From the NCBI GenBank assembly GCA_023954475.1, contig JAMLHW010000003.1, positions 62,001 through 126,000 of the forward strand: a DNA stretch of 64,000 bases, read 5' to 3'. This DNA comes from Anaerolineae bacterium. GTDB taxonomy: Bacteria; Chloroflexota; Anaerolineae; Promineifilales; Promineifilaceae. This document shows, piece by piece, positions 8,232 to 16,895 of this stretch (positions within the stretch are counted from its first letter, which is position 1; every line of letters starts with the position of its first letter). Under the pieces are notes generated by a model, which worked only from the letters and a program-made list of their open reading frames with translations, was not told the origin of the DNA and searched no databases. The translations under genes and the position numbers were made by a program.

Positions 8232-11200
8232 ATGCTTTCCAGATTCTTCGATAAAATCACGCGTCTATCCGTGCGGTTCAAATGGGTGACGTTGATCCTC
8301 ACTTTTACTGTGTTGGCTGCCGGACTTTATGCTTTGACCCAGCTCAATCAGGAACTGCTGCCTCCGATTAGTTTCCCGCAAACAATTGTCGTGACGCAAT
8401 GGTCTGACTCGGAATCGGCCGAACAGCTTCTTAGCGAAATAACCGATCCGCTTGATGCTGCCTTGAGTGAAATCGAAGGCGTTGTCAATGTTGAGTCGAC
8501 GACCAACAATAGCTTTGCCGTGACGATTGTGCGCAACGAATTTGGACTGAATCAGGATCGCGTCGTCGAAACCATCGAAACGTTGACTGATGCATTTGCT
8601 CTGCCTGAAGGGGCTGAGATACAAGTGTTCACCTTCGACTTGGGTGATCTGCCGGTCGTGATTTCCAGTATCAGTTCATCGGAATTGACACTGCCCGAAC
8701 TCAAAGCTGTGATCGAAAACGAACTGCGACCTACGTTACTCGACATCGAAAACGTCAGTGAGGTTGCCGTCAGTGGTGGTCAGGAATTGCCCAAAGATGA
8801 GCCGGCAGCCGGTGTTGCCGATGATTCGGCCGAACCGGAGCCGGAACCAACCGCCACACCCAATCCTGCCGCCGCCGAAAAACCGCTCAGCCGCCTCAAT
8901 TTCACCTTGCGCACTGCGCTCAGCGCTTACGGCTTTGATGACATTGAAAATGCGCAGGATATTACGGCGGAGCAGGCATTGGCAGTCATCGGCCTTGGTG
9001 ATATTGCTATACAGGCGTTGGAGCAACTCAGTGACGAAAATCTGCTGGCCATTGATCCGGAAACATTGGCTTACCTGCCTAGCGACTATACTGAAACACT
9101 CGATTCTGACTTGCTCGATGAGCTGAATGCGCGTTCGGCCGAATTTGGTGGCGTGGGCCAATTCACCCTTGCTGAAGCCGTTGCAGCCAAAGAAGCCGGC
9201 GTCAACGTGCTGACAGGTGAACCGCTCGATGCGGCCGCAATCATTGAAGTGCCAACTGCGACACCAGAACCTGAACCAACGGCCGAACCGGTCGAAGAGA
9301 CCGTCGCTACTGGGGTTGCGTTGCCAGACGAATGGGTACAAGCGGCAGCGGCTCAAGGCGTCACAATTACGACCACGGCTGATTTGACGCCCGAATTTAT
9401 CGGCGCGCTCGTCACGCTGGCTCCGGAATCACTCCAACTGTTGACGCCGGAAATGGTGCTGGCGCTGTCGGCCGAACAGTTGGCCGCGCTTCCTGAAGAA
9501 TATTTCGCTACATTGGACGAGGAAACCCAGGCTGCGTTGGCGGAAAAGGCGGCTGCAAATGATGTCGCCATGGCCGAATCTGAACCGGTGGCCTTGCCCG
9601 AAGAATGGGTGCAAGGGGCAGCGGCTCAAGGCGTCACAATTACGACCACGGCCGATTTGACGCCTGAATTTATCGGCGCGATAGTCACGCTGGCTCCGGA
9701 ATCACTCCAACTGTTGACACCGGAAATGTTGCTGGCGATGTCGGCCGAACAGTTGGCCGCGCTTCCTGAAGAATATTTCGCTACATTGGACGAGGAAACC
9801 CAGACTGCGCTGGCCGAAAAGGCGGCTGCAGATGCTGGTGCCATGGCCGACTCTGAACCGGTTGCCTTGCCCGAAGAATGGGTGCAAGCGGCAGCGGCTC
9901 AAGGCGTCACAATTACGACTACGGCTGATTTGACGCCCGAATTCATCGGTGCGATTGTGACACTTGCGCCGGAATCGTTGCAATTGTTGACACCGGAGAT
10001 GGTGCTGGCATTGTCGCCCGAACAACTGGCTGTTTTGCCGGAAGAATTCATTGCGTCGCTTGACGAAGGGACGCAAGCCGCATTGCTGGCACGGCTCGAA
10101 TCTTCGGCCGAAACACCCACAGTTGAACCGGTCGCGTTGCCGGAAGAATTGGTCGCCGGCGCTGCGGCACAGGGCTTGACCATCACGACAACTGCCGATC
10201 TGACCCCTGAACTGCTGGGCGGCATTGCGCAAGTTGCACCTGAATCACTGCAACTGCTGACGCCGGAAATGTGGCGGTCTATGCCGCCGGAAACGCTGGC
10301 TGCTGTCTTGCCGGTTGCGGGTGCGGCGTTGGATGCTGATTTGGTGGCCCAATTGGCGGCGATTGTGGCGGCTGCAACTGGTGAAATGCCCGATTCGGCC
10401 GAATTGCCGCAATCGTGGATCGACGCTGCTGCGACTGCCGGATTTCCTATTGAAACGACAGAAGACATCTTGCCCGAAGCGCTTTCCGGCATCGCCGGAC
10501 TCGCCCCCGAACTGCTTGCCGACCTCACGCCCGAGATAATTCTGGCGCTGACACCGGCCAATCAGGCCGCATTGCCGGCCGACTACATCGCGACGCTCGA
10601 TGAAGGATTGCAGGAAACGTTGGCCATCATCGCCATTCGCGATGCGCAATTCCAGTTGGCGCAGGCAGAAGAAAGCGGTGCTGACGAAGAAATGGTCGAG
10701 GAAGAACCGGTCGATCCGGCCCGCTTGCCTGATCTGCTGGTCAACGGTTTTGCGCAGCAGGGGCTGGAGATCGAAAACGCGCAAGACATTCCGGCCGATT
10801 TGATGCGCCAGTTGAGCGGCATCGGCGAGCAAGCGACGCAGTTGCTTGGTTTGCTGACACCAGACAATTTGCGCCTGTTGCAGCCGGAGGTAATCGCCTT
10901 GCTGCCGGAGGCGTTCCTCGACACGCTGGACGCCGATTTGCGTGCTGAGTTGGACGAACTGGCTGCCGAATTTGGCGGTGCGGGTCAACTTGCCATTCAG
11001 GAAGCGGAGGAAGCGGCTGCGCTGGCTGAAGGCGCACCTGCTTTATCCGGTGCCTGGCTCGAACCGGGTCCTGATGGCGAACCACCGCTATTTACGACGG
11101 CGGCTGACCTCGTGAATAATCCGTTTGCCCCTGGCGCAGCCGCTCTGTTGAGCTTCTTGCCGCAGCAGGCGGAAGATCCCGGTGCACTCATGTCATCGCT

Positions 11201-13517
11201 GACACCGAATGTGATTGCGTTCATCATCGAAAATGAGCCTGATTTCCTGGCCAACATGCCGACGACGGTGCTGGAACTGATGTCGGCCGAAACGTTGCAA
11301 TTTATCATCGATGAATATGGTGATGATCTCGACGCTGAAAAACGGGACCGTCTGGCTGCCATTGCAGCCGGCGAGGTAGAAGTGTTTGTACCCGAATCGA
11401 GTATCACGCGTAGCAACAGCAATCCCGCTCTCATCCTGCAAGTGTTCAAAGAAGGTGACGCAAACACAGTTACCGTCGCACACGAAATCTTTGACGCGCT
11501 CGATGCGTTTGAAGCCAACAATGGCGTTGATATCGAACTCGCATTTGAACAGGCGTCGTTCATTGAAGATTCGATTAACGGTGTCGCCCGCGAAGGGTTG
11601 CTCGGTGCATTCTTTGCCGTCATCGTTATTCTGATTTTCCTCAGTGGTCGCGTCAATGGTAAATACAAGCTCAGTTGGCGTGCAACCTTGATTGTTGCGT
11701 TGTCCATTCCGACTTCGGTCTTGTTCGCGATTTTGCTCATGTGGCTGTTGCCGGTCACCGTTGGTCAGCAGTTTGAGACAATTCGCGATGGCACAAACAG
11801 TTCGTTCTTACGCGCGGTGTTGAGTCTTATTCCGGCGTTTGTGACGCTCAATATCATGACGCTCAGTGGTCTGACAGTGGCAATCGGCCGAGTTGTTGAC
11901 GACTCGATCGTTGTACTCGAAAACAGCTATCGTTATATCCAAAAAGGCCACGATCCAGAGCAGGCTGTCTTCCAGGGTACGCAGGAAGTGGCAGTTGCCA
12001 TTTTCTCCGCCACGATTACGACCATGGCCGTTTTCCTGCCGCTGGGTCTCATTGGCGGTTTGATCGGTACGTTCTTCCTGCCGTTCGGACTGACTGTCAC
12101 CTACGCTCTGGCGGCTAGTTTTATCGTGTCGATCACGGCAGTTCCGGCTTTAACTTCGATGTTGATTCGCAAGGAAAACATCCCGGAAGAGAAAGAAACG
12201 TGGATGCAGCGCACCTACACACCGATGCTCGTGACTGCGCTCAAACACCGCGCGGTCACAATGATTATTGCGCTTTTGCTCTTCTTCGGCGCGATCTATC
12301 TGTTGACGACGTTGCCCCAGAGCTTTATTCCGTCGTTGGGTGAACCGACGGTCAATGTGACCATTCAATTGCCCAGTGATACGGGTATTCTCGAAACAAA
12401 TGAAAGGGTCACCGAATTTGAAGAAACGGTGAGCGCTATTGCGGGGGTTGAGACAATTCTGACGGAAGTCGGCGGTGCCGGCGGCTTTGAGTCGTTTTTT
12501 GGTGGCGGCGGTGTCGCGCAAAATGCAGCTAATTTGACGATTTCGGTGCTTGAAGAGTATCAGGAAGAGATTGATGGGATTGCTGAAACGGTGCGTATGG
12601 AAGCGGCTGATGCGTTCGGCGAAGACAATGCGTCCGTTTCTGCTGCCAGTCAAACTGGTTTCAGTGGATTCAGTATTATTGTAACGGCAGATTCGCTCGA
12701 AGATCTCCTCAAATCGGCCGATGATATTCAGGCAGCACTGGCAGAACTCGATGCTGACGGCAACGGAAAACCCGACTTGTTTAACATCACGACTAATGCC
12801 GATGCCGCCCGCGACGGTGCTACCATCATCCGCATCGATGGCCGCCCGGCGATCAGCTTCAGTGCTGAACTGGATACGGCCGATACAATTGGTATTGCCA
12901 CCTCCGCCAAAGAAGCCATCAACGCGATTCCAGGCCTGCCTGCCAATACTGAAGCAAGTGAAGGGTTTGATACGCAGCAGCAAACGGAAGGGTTTGCCAG
13001 CATGGTTTCGGCAATCGGCATCTCGATCATCATCGTTTACATCATCATGGCGATCACGTTCCGCAGTCTTGTCCACCCGTTTGTGATTCTATTCAGTCTG
13101 CCATTTGCCATGGTCGGCGCTGCACTGGCGCTGTGGCTCACGGGTAGTGTGCTCGGTATCGCAGCTATGGTCGGTATGTTGATGCTGGTCGGTGTGGTGG
13201 TGACGAACGGTATTGTCCTTATGGAGCTGGTCAAGCAGCTCAAGGAAAAGGGCGAATTGACTTACGATGCGCTGGTTGAAGCGGGTCGCACGCGTCTGCG
13301 GCCGATCTGGATGACGGCGTTGACGGCGATTCTGGCATTGATTCCGCTGGCATTGAGCAGGGAAGGCGGTGCGATTATCGCAGGTGAACTGGGCATTACC
13401 GTGATTGGTGGTTTGCTGGTGGCGACGGCATTGACGTTGATCGTGGTGCCGGTTGTTTACAGCTTGCTCGATCAGGGTATTGTCGGTTTCAAGCGGCGTA
13501 TTGGCCGCAGCCAGTAG
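8232..13517 (+). CDS. RND-family efflux transporter with giant repeat-built periplasmic insert
   Basis: The 1761-residue protein starts as a normal AcrB/HAE-type RND permease (first TM ~17-37, then the porter segment LNQELLPPISFPQTIVV). After residue ~185 (NVSEVAVSGG) comes a Pro/Glu linker and about 870 residues of degenerate ~90-residue repeats, rejoining the RND fold near residue 1060 (NPALILQVFKEGDANTV). Two membrane blocks follow (~1115-1330 and ~1590-1750). The RND proton-relay signature VVDDSIVVLE has Asp1223 and Asp1224. Normal RND pumps have 1000-1100 residues, so about 700 are extra. The insert sits where the porter and docking domains face the outside. No membrane-fusion protein or outer-membrane channel gene is adjacent, fitting a cell without a typical TolC system. 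AAGGA lies ahead of the ATG. Confidence 0.9.
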   Translation: MLSRFFDKITRLSVRFKWVTLILTFTVLAAGLYALTQLNQELLPPISFPQTIVVTQWSDSESAEQLLSEITDPLDAALSEIEGVVNVESTTNNSFAVTIVRNEFGLNQDRVVETIETLTDAFALPEGAEIQVFTFDLGDLPVVISSISSSELTLPELKAVIENELRPTLLDIENVSEVAVSGGQELPKDEPAAGVADDSAEPEPEPTATPNPAAAEKPLSRLNFTLRTALSAYGFDDIENAQDITAEQALAVIGLGDIAIQALEQLSDENLLAIDPETLAYLPSDYTETLDSDLLDELNARSAEFGGVGQFTLAEAVAAKEAGVNVLTGEPLDAAAIIEVPTATPEPEPTAEPVEETVATGVALPDEWVQAAAAQGVTITTTADLTPEFIGALVTLAPESLQLLTPEMVLALSAEQLAALPEEYFATLDEETQAALAEKAAANDVAMAESEPVALPEEWVQGAAAQGVTITTTADLTPEFIGAIVTLAPESLQLLTPEMLLAMSAEQLAALPEEYFATLDEETQTALAEKAAADAGAMADSEPVALPEEWVQAAAAQGVTITTTADLTPEFIGAIVTLAPESLQLLTPEMVLALSPEQLAVLPEEFIASLDEGTQAALLARLESSAETPTVEPVALPEELVAGAAAQGLTITTTADLTPELLGGIAQVAPESLQLLTPEMWRSMPPETLAAVLPVAGAALDADLVAQLAAIVAAATGEMPDSAELPQSWIDAAATAGFPIETTEDILPEALSGIAGLAPELLADLTPEIILALTPANQAALPADYIATLDEGLQETLAIIAIRDAQFQLAQAEESGADEEMVEEEPVDPARLPDLLVNGFAQQGLEIENAQDIPADLMRQLSGIGEQATQLLGLLTPDNLRLLQPEVIALLPEAFLDTLDADLRAELDELAAEFGGAGQLAIQEAEEAAALAEGAPALSGAWLEPGPDGEPPLFTTAADLVNNPFAPGAAALLSFLPQQAEDPGALMSSLTPNVIAFIIENEPDFLANMPTTVLELMSAETLQFIIDEYGDDLDAEKRDRLAAIAAGEVEVFVPESSITRSNSNPALILQVFKEGDANTVTVAHEIFDALDAFEANNGVDIELAFEQASFIEDSINGVAREGLLGAFFAVIVILIFLSGRVNGKYKLSWRATLIVALSIPTSVLFAILLMWLLPVTVGQQFETIRDGTNSSFLRAVLSLIPAFVTLNIMTLSGLTVAIGRVVDDSIVVLENSYRYIQKGHDPEQAVFQGTQEVAVAIFSATITTMAVFLPLGLIGGLIGTFFLPFGLTVTYALAASFIVSITAVPALTSMLIRKENIPEEKETWMQRTYTPMLVTALKHRAVTMIIALLLFFGAIYLLTTLPQSFIPSLGEPTVNVTIQLPSDTGILETNERVTEFEETVSAIAGVETILTEVGGAGGFESFFGGGGVAQNAANLTISVLEEYQEEIDGIAETVRMEAADAFGEDNASVSAASQTGFSGFSIIVTADSLEDLLKSADDIQAALAELDADGNGKPDLFNITTNADAARDGATIIRIDGRPAISFSAELDTADTIGIATSAKEAINAIPGLPANTEASEGFDTQQQTEGFASMVSAIGISIIIVYIIMAITFRSLVHPFVILFSLPFAMVGAALALWLTGSVLGIAAMVGMLMLVGVVVTNGIVLMELVKQLKEKGELTYDALVEAGRTRLRPIWMTALTAILALIPLALSREGGAIIAGELGITVIGGLLVATALTLIVVPVVYSLLDQGIVGFKRRIGRSQ
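9321..10403 (+). repeat. Tandem ~273-base coding repeats inside the RND gene
   Basis: Units start at 9321, 9594, 9867, 10137 and 10404 (periods 273, 273, 270, 267). Each encodes LPxxWVxxAAAQGVTITTT, then DLTPEF, LAPESLQLLTPEM, LSAEQLAALPEE and LDEETQAAL. Units one and two are nearly identical in DNA, so duplication is recent. More diverged units extend to about 8890 on the left and 11000 on the right. TCGGCCGA sits at the same point of units one and two (9468, 9741) and is lost in unit three. Confidence 0.9.
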
Positions 13518-13537
13518 ACTGTTCTTCTAAAGAATCA

Positions 13538-13574
13538 GGGCATCGGCCGATTTCGATTCGGCCGATGCCCTTTT
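13538..13574. terminator. Bidirectional hairpin terminator built from two TCGGCCGA copies
   Basis: GGGCATCGGCCGA (13538-13550) pairs perfectly with TCGGCCGATGCCC (13558-13570) around a 7-base loop, followed by TTTT. It separates the convergent RND and prs genes. Both arms carry the window's iterated palindrome, so each arm can also fold on itself. Confidence 0.85.
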
Positions 13575-13605
13575 CCTTTGCTATAGGACGAATTGGCTAT
13601 CCGTC

Positions 13606-14568
13606 TTACTCGTTGAATAACTCGCCGACACTGCGTCCTTCGTGCGTGCGCAAAATCACCTCACCCAGAAGCGATGCAACGCTCAGCACCGTGATGTTGG
13701 GCAGCATGTTTTTCTCTGGAATCGGAATCGTGTCAGTCGTGATAATCTCTTTTATAGGCAGACTGCTGAAGCGTTCAGTTGCAGGATCTGACAGCACCGG
13801 ATGGGTAAACACAACTTGCACGTCCAGCGCACCGTGTGCCTTGACCACTTCAATGGCCTGCTTGATCGAACCGGCCGTATCCACCAAATCATCGACGATA
13901 ATCACATTTTTACCTTCGACATTGCCGATCAGCGACAATGCTTCGCGGCGTCCATCGTTGCCGATGCGCCGTTTTTCGATGAAAGCCAGTGGCACATTGA
14001 GTGCGGCGGCGTAATTGCGCCCTTTTTTAGCGAAACCCAGGTCGGGTGTCACTACTACGCTGTTGGACAAATCCTGTTTGCGCAGATAGTCGGTCAAAAT
14101 GTAAAAAGCGGTTAGCGCGTCGCCCGGTATTTTGTAGAATCCCTGAATTTGATCGGAGTGCAAATCGACTGTAATCCAGCGATCAGCGCCGGATACTTCG
14201 ATCAGGTCAGCGAGCAGACGCGCAGAAATCGGGATGCGCGGCTGGTCTTTTTTGTCGCTTTGCGAATAAGCCAGGAAAGGCATGACCACGGTCACACGTC
14301 CGGCGGAGTCGCGTTTCACACAGTCGATGGCGAGCAACATTTCCATGATGTTGCGGTGTACGGGGCGTGAATGTCCCTGAATGATGTAGACGTCCTGACC
14401 GCGCACACTGCCGCCCAATTTGACGAGTAGATTCTCATTTGGAAAGTCGATAACCTTCCAGGGGCTAAGGGGAATGTTGAGATGGTCGGAAATACGTTGT
14501 GCCAGTTCGGGACAACTTGAGCCGGCAAACAGTTTGATGTCGCCGTAGCTAATTGTAGAACTAGTCAT
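13606..14568 (-). CDS. prs: Ribose-phosphate pyrophosphokinase (PRPP synthetase)
   Basis: The 320-residue protein makes PRPP from ribose 5-phosphate and ATP for nucleotide, His and Trp synthesis. Visible motifs are KLFAGSSCPELAQRI at the N-terminus, DVYIIQGHSRPVHRNIMEML, the flexible-loop region PFLAYSQSDKKDQPRIPIS, VDLHSDQIQGFYKIP, and the PRPP loop NVIIVDDLVDTAGSI, which differs slightly from the usual DTGGT. The ATG at 14568 is chosen because GGGAGG lies five bases upstream; a TTG seven codons earlier lacks a site. It stands alone, facing the RND gene across a shared terminator. Confidence 0.95.
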   Translation of the reverse strand: MTSSTISYGDIKLFAGSSCPELAQRISDHLNIPLSPWKVIDFPNENLLVKLGGSVRGQDVYIIQGHSRPVHRNIMEMLLAIDCVKRDSAGRVTVVMPFLAYSQSDKKDQPRIPISARLLADLIEVSGADRWITVDLHSDQIQGFYKIPGDALTAFYILTDYLRKQDLSNSVVVTPDLGFAKKGRNYAAALNVPLAFIEKRRIGNDGRREALSLIGNVEGKNVIIVDDLVDTAGSIKQAIEVVKAHGALDVQVVFTHPVLSDPATERFSSLPIKEIITTDTIPIPEKNMLPNITVLSVASLLGEVILRTHEGRSVGELFNE

Positions 14569-14801
14569 AGTACCTCCCGATTGTGACAACCACTTGCTGC
14601 CGTATTGCAGTGTGATTATAGCGTTTATCGGCCGAAATCTGTAGCCGTCGCACTATCTCTGCCATAAATATCATGTGCCGGTCATTGTCGCATGCTAGAC
14701 TGTTCTGCCTCATAAAACTCCGTAAAAACTAACAGGTGAACTGTACCTCAGGATTGTGTTTGGAGGCTTGCATCTGCCGTGTGACGCGTTAAGCTTTCCG
14801 G

Positions 14802-16181
14802 ATGCTGTGCAGATTTTGCTTTGTGCTCTTGATGTTGCTGATGTTGTCGGTAGCCTGCCAAACGGGTGCAGCAACGCCTCCGGTGGCTGAAGAACCTGTG
14901 GCGACGGTTGTGCAGAGCCGTGTCACTGTTTCGGCCGAATCCATTGCGCCCACAACCGCTCCAACAATCGTTCCACCAACAGCAACAGCGCTACCAACAC
15001 CCACACCGACGCCTTTCGTCATCATCAATCCATCTGAGCCTTGCGGCATCTTGCTGCCGCTGACATTACCAGCGCAGTCAGCAACAAGCGATGCCATTGA
15101 TTTTGACGAACTGCCTGACAACATACCGGAACTTGCCTTACCCGCTTTGATGGAACTGCTGGCTGATCCCGGCCATGTCGGTCTCGCTGCCTATCGCGTC
15201 GGTGATAAAGCTAACGGCATCTTTCTCAATGCCGATACGCCGATGCCGCTGGCGTCGGCGGTCAAGCTCATCCACGCCATTGCCTATGTCCGCGCTGTCG
15301 AAAATGGTGAGCTGGATCCGACCACGGTCATACCCGTTGCCGATCTTGATGCCTTTTACCTGCCTGGCTCTGATTTGAACTCACACCGATTGGCGTTACA
15401 GGAATTGGCAGCAGACGGGAAACTGGTTGAAGATGGCACAGGTGTTTTGTTGCGCGACATACCGTGGATGATGATGCGGTATAGTTCCAATGCGGCAACG
15501 GATTATTTGCATGTTTTACTTGGACAGGAACGCATCGAACAAACCATTATTGATCTCGAATTGACACCTCATAGCGCTCCGTGCCCGTTTATCGGCCGAT
15601 TTCTGCTGATGGGCAATCACACGCGCACGATTTCTGACCGCACCGCGTTGGAGGAGTTGATTGCCGAGCCCGAACGGTATGCACAAGATGTGGCGCTGCT
15701 GACCGATACATTTAGTCAGGATGCTGCATTTCGTTCGGCCGAAACACGCTGGGGTCGGCCGAATCCCAATACGCGCACGCAAGAAATGTACACCGCTGTC
15801 TGGGATACGCGCAGTACGGCTCGTGTTTATGCAAACCTGATGGCACGAATTGCCGCCGGTGATCTCGGTTCGCCTTACGGCAATGCCCTGCTGCGCAGCT
15901 ATCTCGATTGGCCGCTGGAAGCGTTTCCGCGCAATCAGGAATTGTTCTCGGCAATTGGATTCAAAGGTGGAACATTGCCCGGTGTTTTAACCACCGTATA
16001 TTATGGTTATCCGTGGGGTTCGGCCGAACCGATTGTCGTCGCGCTTTTTTACAATGACTTACCGTTGCGCACCTATCAGCAATGGCGTCGCTCACTACCC
16101 CACGACGAATTGGCACACTGGCTGCTACGCGATCCGGAGGCAATTCCTACACTGCGCACGCTGCTTGATCAATCACCTTGA
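14802..16181 (+). CDS. Class A beta-lactamase-like serine hydrolase lipoprotein
   Basis: The 459-residue product carries a signal peptide ending in the lipobox LSVAC (Cys19) and a Thr/Pro linker to about residue 75. The catalytic domain shows SAVK at 152-155 (SxxK), YSSNAAT for the SxN motif, and FKGGTLPGV for the KTG-type motif. This order fits the beta-lactamase2 / class A family of secreted serine hydrolases. Real antibiotic resistance is not implied: many environmental members are peptidases or esterases of unknown substrate. The last 13 bases overlap the end of the convergent HD-domain gene. The upstream ~230 bases contain one TCGGCCGA and no strong promoter. Confidence 0.83.
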   Translation: MLCRFCFVLLMLLMLSVACQTGAATPPVAEEPVATVVQSRVTVSAESIAPTTAPTIVPPTATALPTPTPTPFVIINPSEPCGILLPLTLPAQSATSDAIDFDELPDNIPELALPALMELLADPGHVGLAAYRVGDKANGIFLNADTPMPLASAVKLIHAIAYVRAVENGELDPTTVIPVADLDAFYLPGSDLNSHRLALQELAADGKLVEDGTGVLLRDIPWMMMRYSSNAATDYLHVLLGQERIEQTIIDLELTPHSAPCPFIGRFLLMGNHTRTISDRTALEELIAEPERYAQDVALLTDTFSQDAAFRSAETRWGRPNPNTRTQEMYTAVWDTRSTARVYANLMARIAAGDLGSPYGNALLRSYLDWPLEAFPRNQELFSAIGFKGGTLPGVLTTVYYGYPWGSAEPIVVALFYNDLPLRTYQQWRRSLPHDELAHWLLRDPEAIPTLRTLLDQSP

Positions 16182-16879
16182 GTTGTAGCGCCGGATGCAA
16201 GAAAATGTTCCCACCGGGCGTATTCACGCTCCATATTAGCCCGTGCCTGTGCTTCACAGCGTGCACGCATCGCTGACGTGTAGTAAATGTGTTTGCGGCG
16301 TAAAAATACCTGCAATTGCGCCATGCGTCCCAGTGCATACTGCGCATCAGAAACGTGTCCATATTCACGCCTTACGCGCTTTGAACTGTCCTCATAGACT
16401 ACCTCAGCTGCACCCAGCGTTGCCAAATCCGCATCGACCAGAATCATACCGTCTCCGGTTTTGGGAGCATGTTGATGTCGGGTGTCGTCGATTAAAGTAT
16501 GAATCATACTCACTGTGGTTTCCGGCAAATGCAATGGGGCAAGAGCTTCTTCTGCATACCGGGCGCTATCATGTTCGTTGGTTGCTGAACGGGGATTGTA
16601 GATCGCATCGTGAAACCAGGCAGCCAGACGGATGGCATTGAGATCATCGGCGAATGGTTTTAGAAACTCAATGTCCTGCAAAATCTGTTTGAGGTGGGCC
16701 AGATTATGGTAATAGCGTCCGTCAGCTTTGTAACGACCTGTCAAATCTGCAAACAAACTGCGAGCAAACGGCTCATCAGCGCCATACTCTTGCAATAGCG
16801 ACCACCAACTGTCCCATAATCTGTCGATTATATCGTTGCGTTGGCTTTTGGGAGCACTCTGTTCTTCAAACTGCGTCAC
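16169..16879 (-). CDS. HD-superfamily metal-dependent phosphohydrolase (predicted)
   Basis: The 236-residue soluble protein has the pattern of the small HD proteins of the COG4339 type: RYYHNLAHL (His58, His62), AAWFHDAIY (His90-Asp91), and a later TLIDDTRHQH and VDADLATLG that supply remaining metal ligands. The substrate is unknown; the family is related to nucleotide phosphohydrolases. The start is GTG at 16879. It follows the Ser/Thr kinase stop by only 16 bases, a gap almost entirely filled by one TCGGCCGA palindrome, so both are probably one transcript. Confidence 0.82.
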   Translation of the reverse strand: MTQFEEQSAPKSQRNDIIDRLWDSWWSLLQEYGADEPFARSLFADLTGRYKADGRYYHNLAHLKQILQDIEFLKPFADDLNAIRLAAWFHDAIYNPRSATNEHDSARYAEEALAPLHLPETTVSMIHTLIDDTRHQHAPKTGDGMILVDADLATLGAAEVVYEDSSKRVRREYGHVSDAQYALGRMAQLQVFLRRKHIYYTSAMRARCEAQARANMEREYARWEHFLASGATTQGD

Positions 16880-16895
16880 GACTATCGGCCGAATC

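Noticed and set aside
9321-10403. Possible mobile element or assembly duplication
   Set aside because: The repeats keep the reading frame and grade from near identity to strong divergence, as in an evolving protein repeat; no transposase or target-site duplication is seen.
12150-13076. 308-codon open frame on the minus strand inside the RND gene
   Set aside because: Lies opposite conserved RND membrane segments and reads as a composition shadow rich in Arg and Asn.
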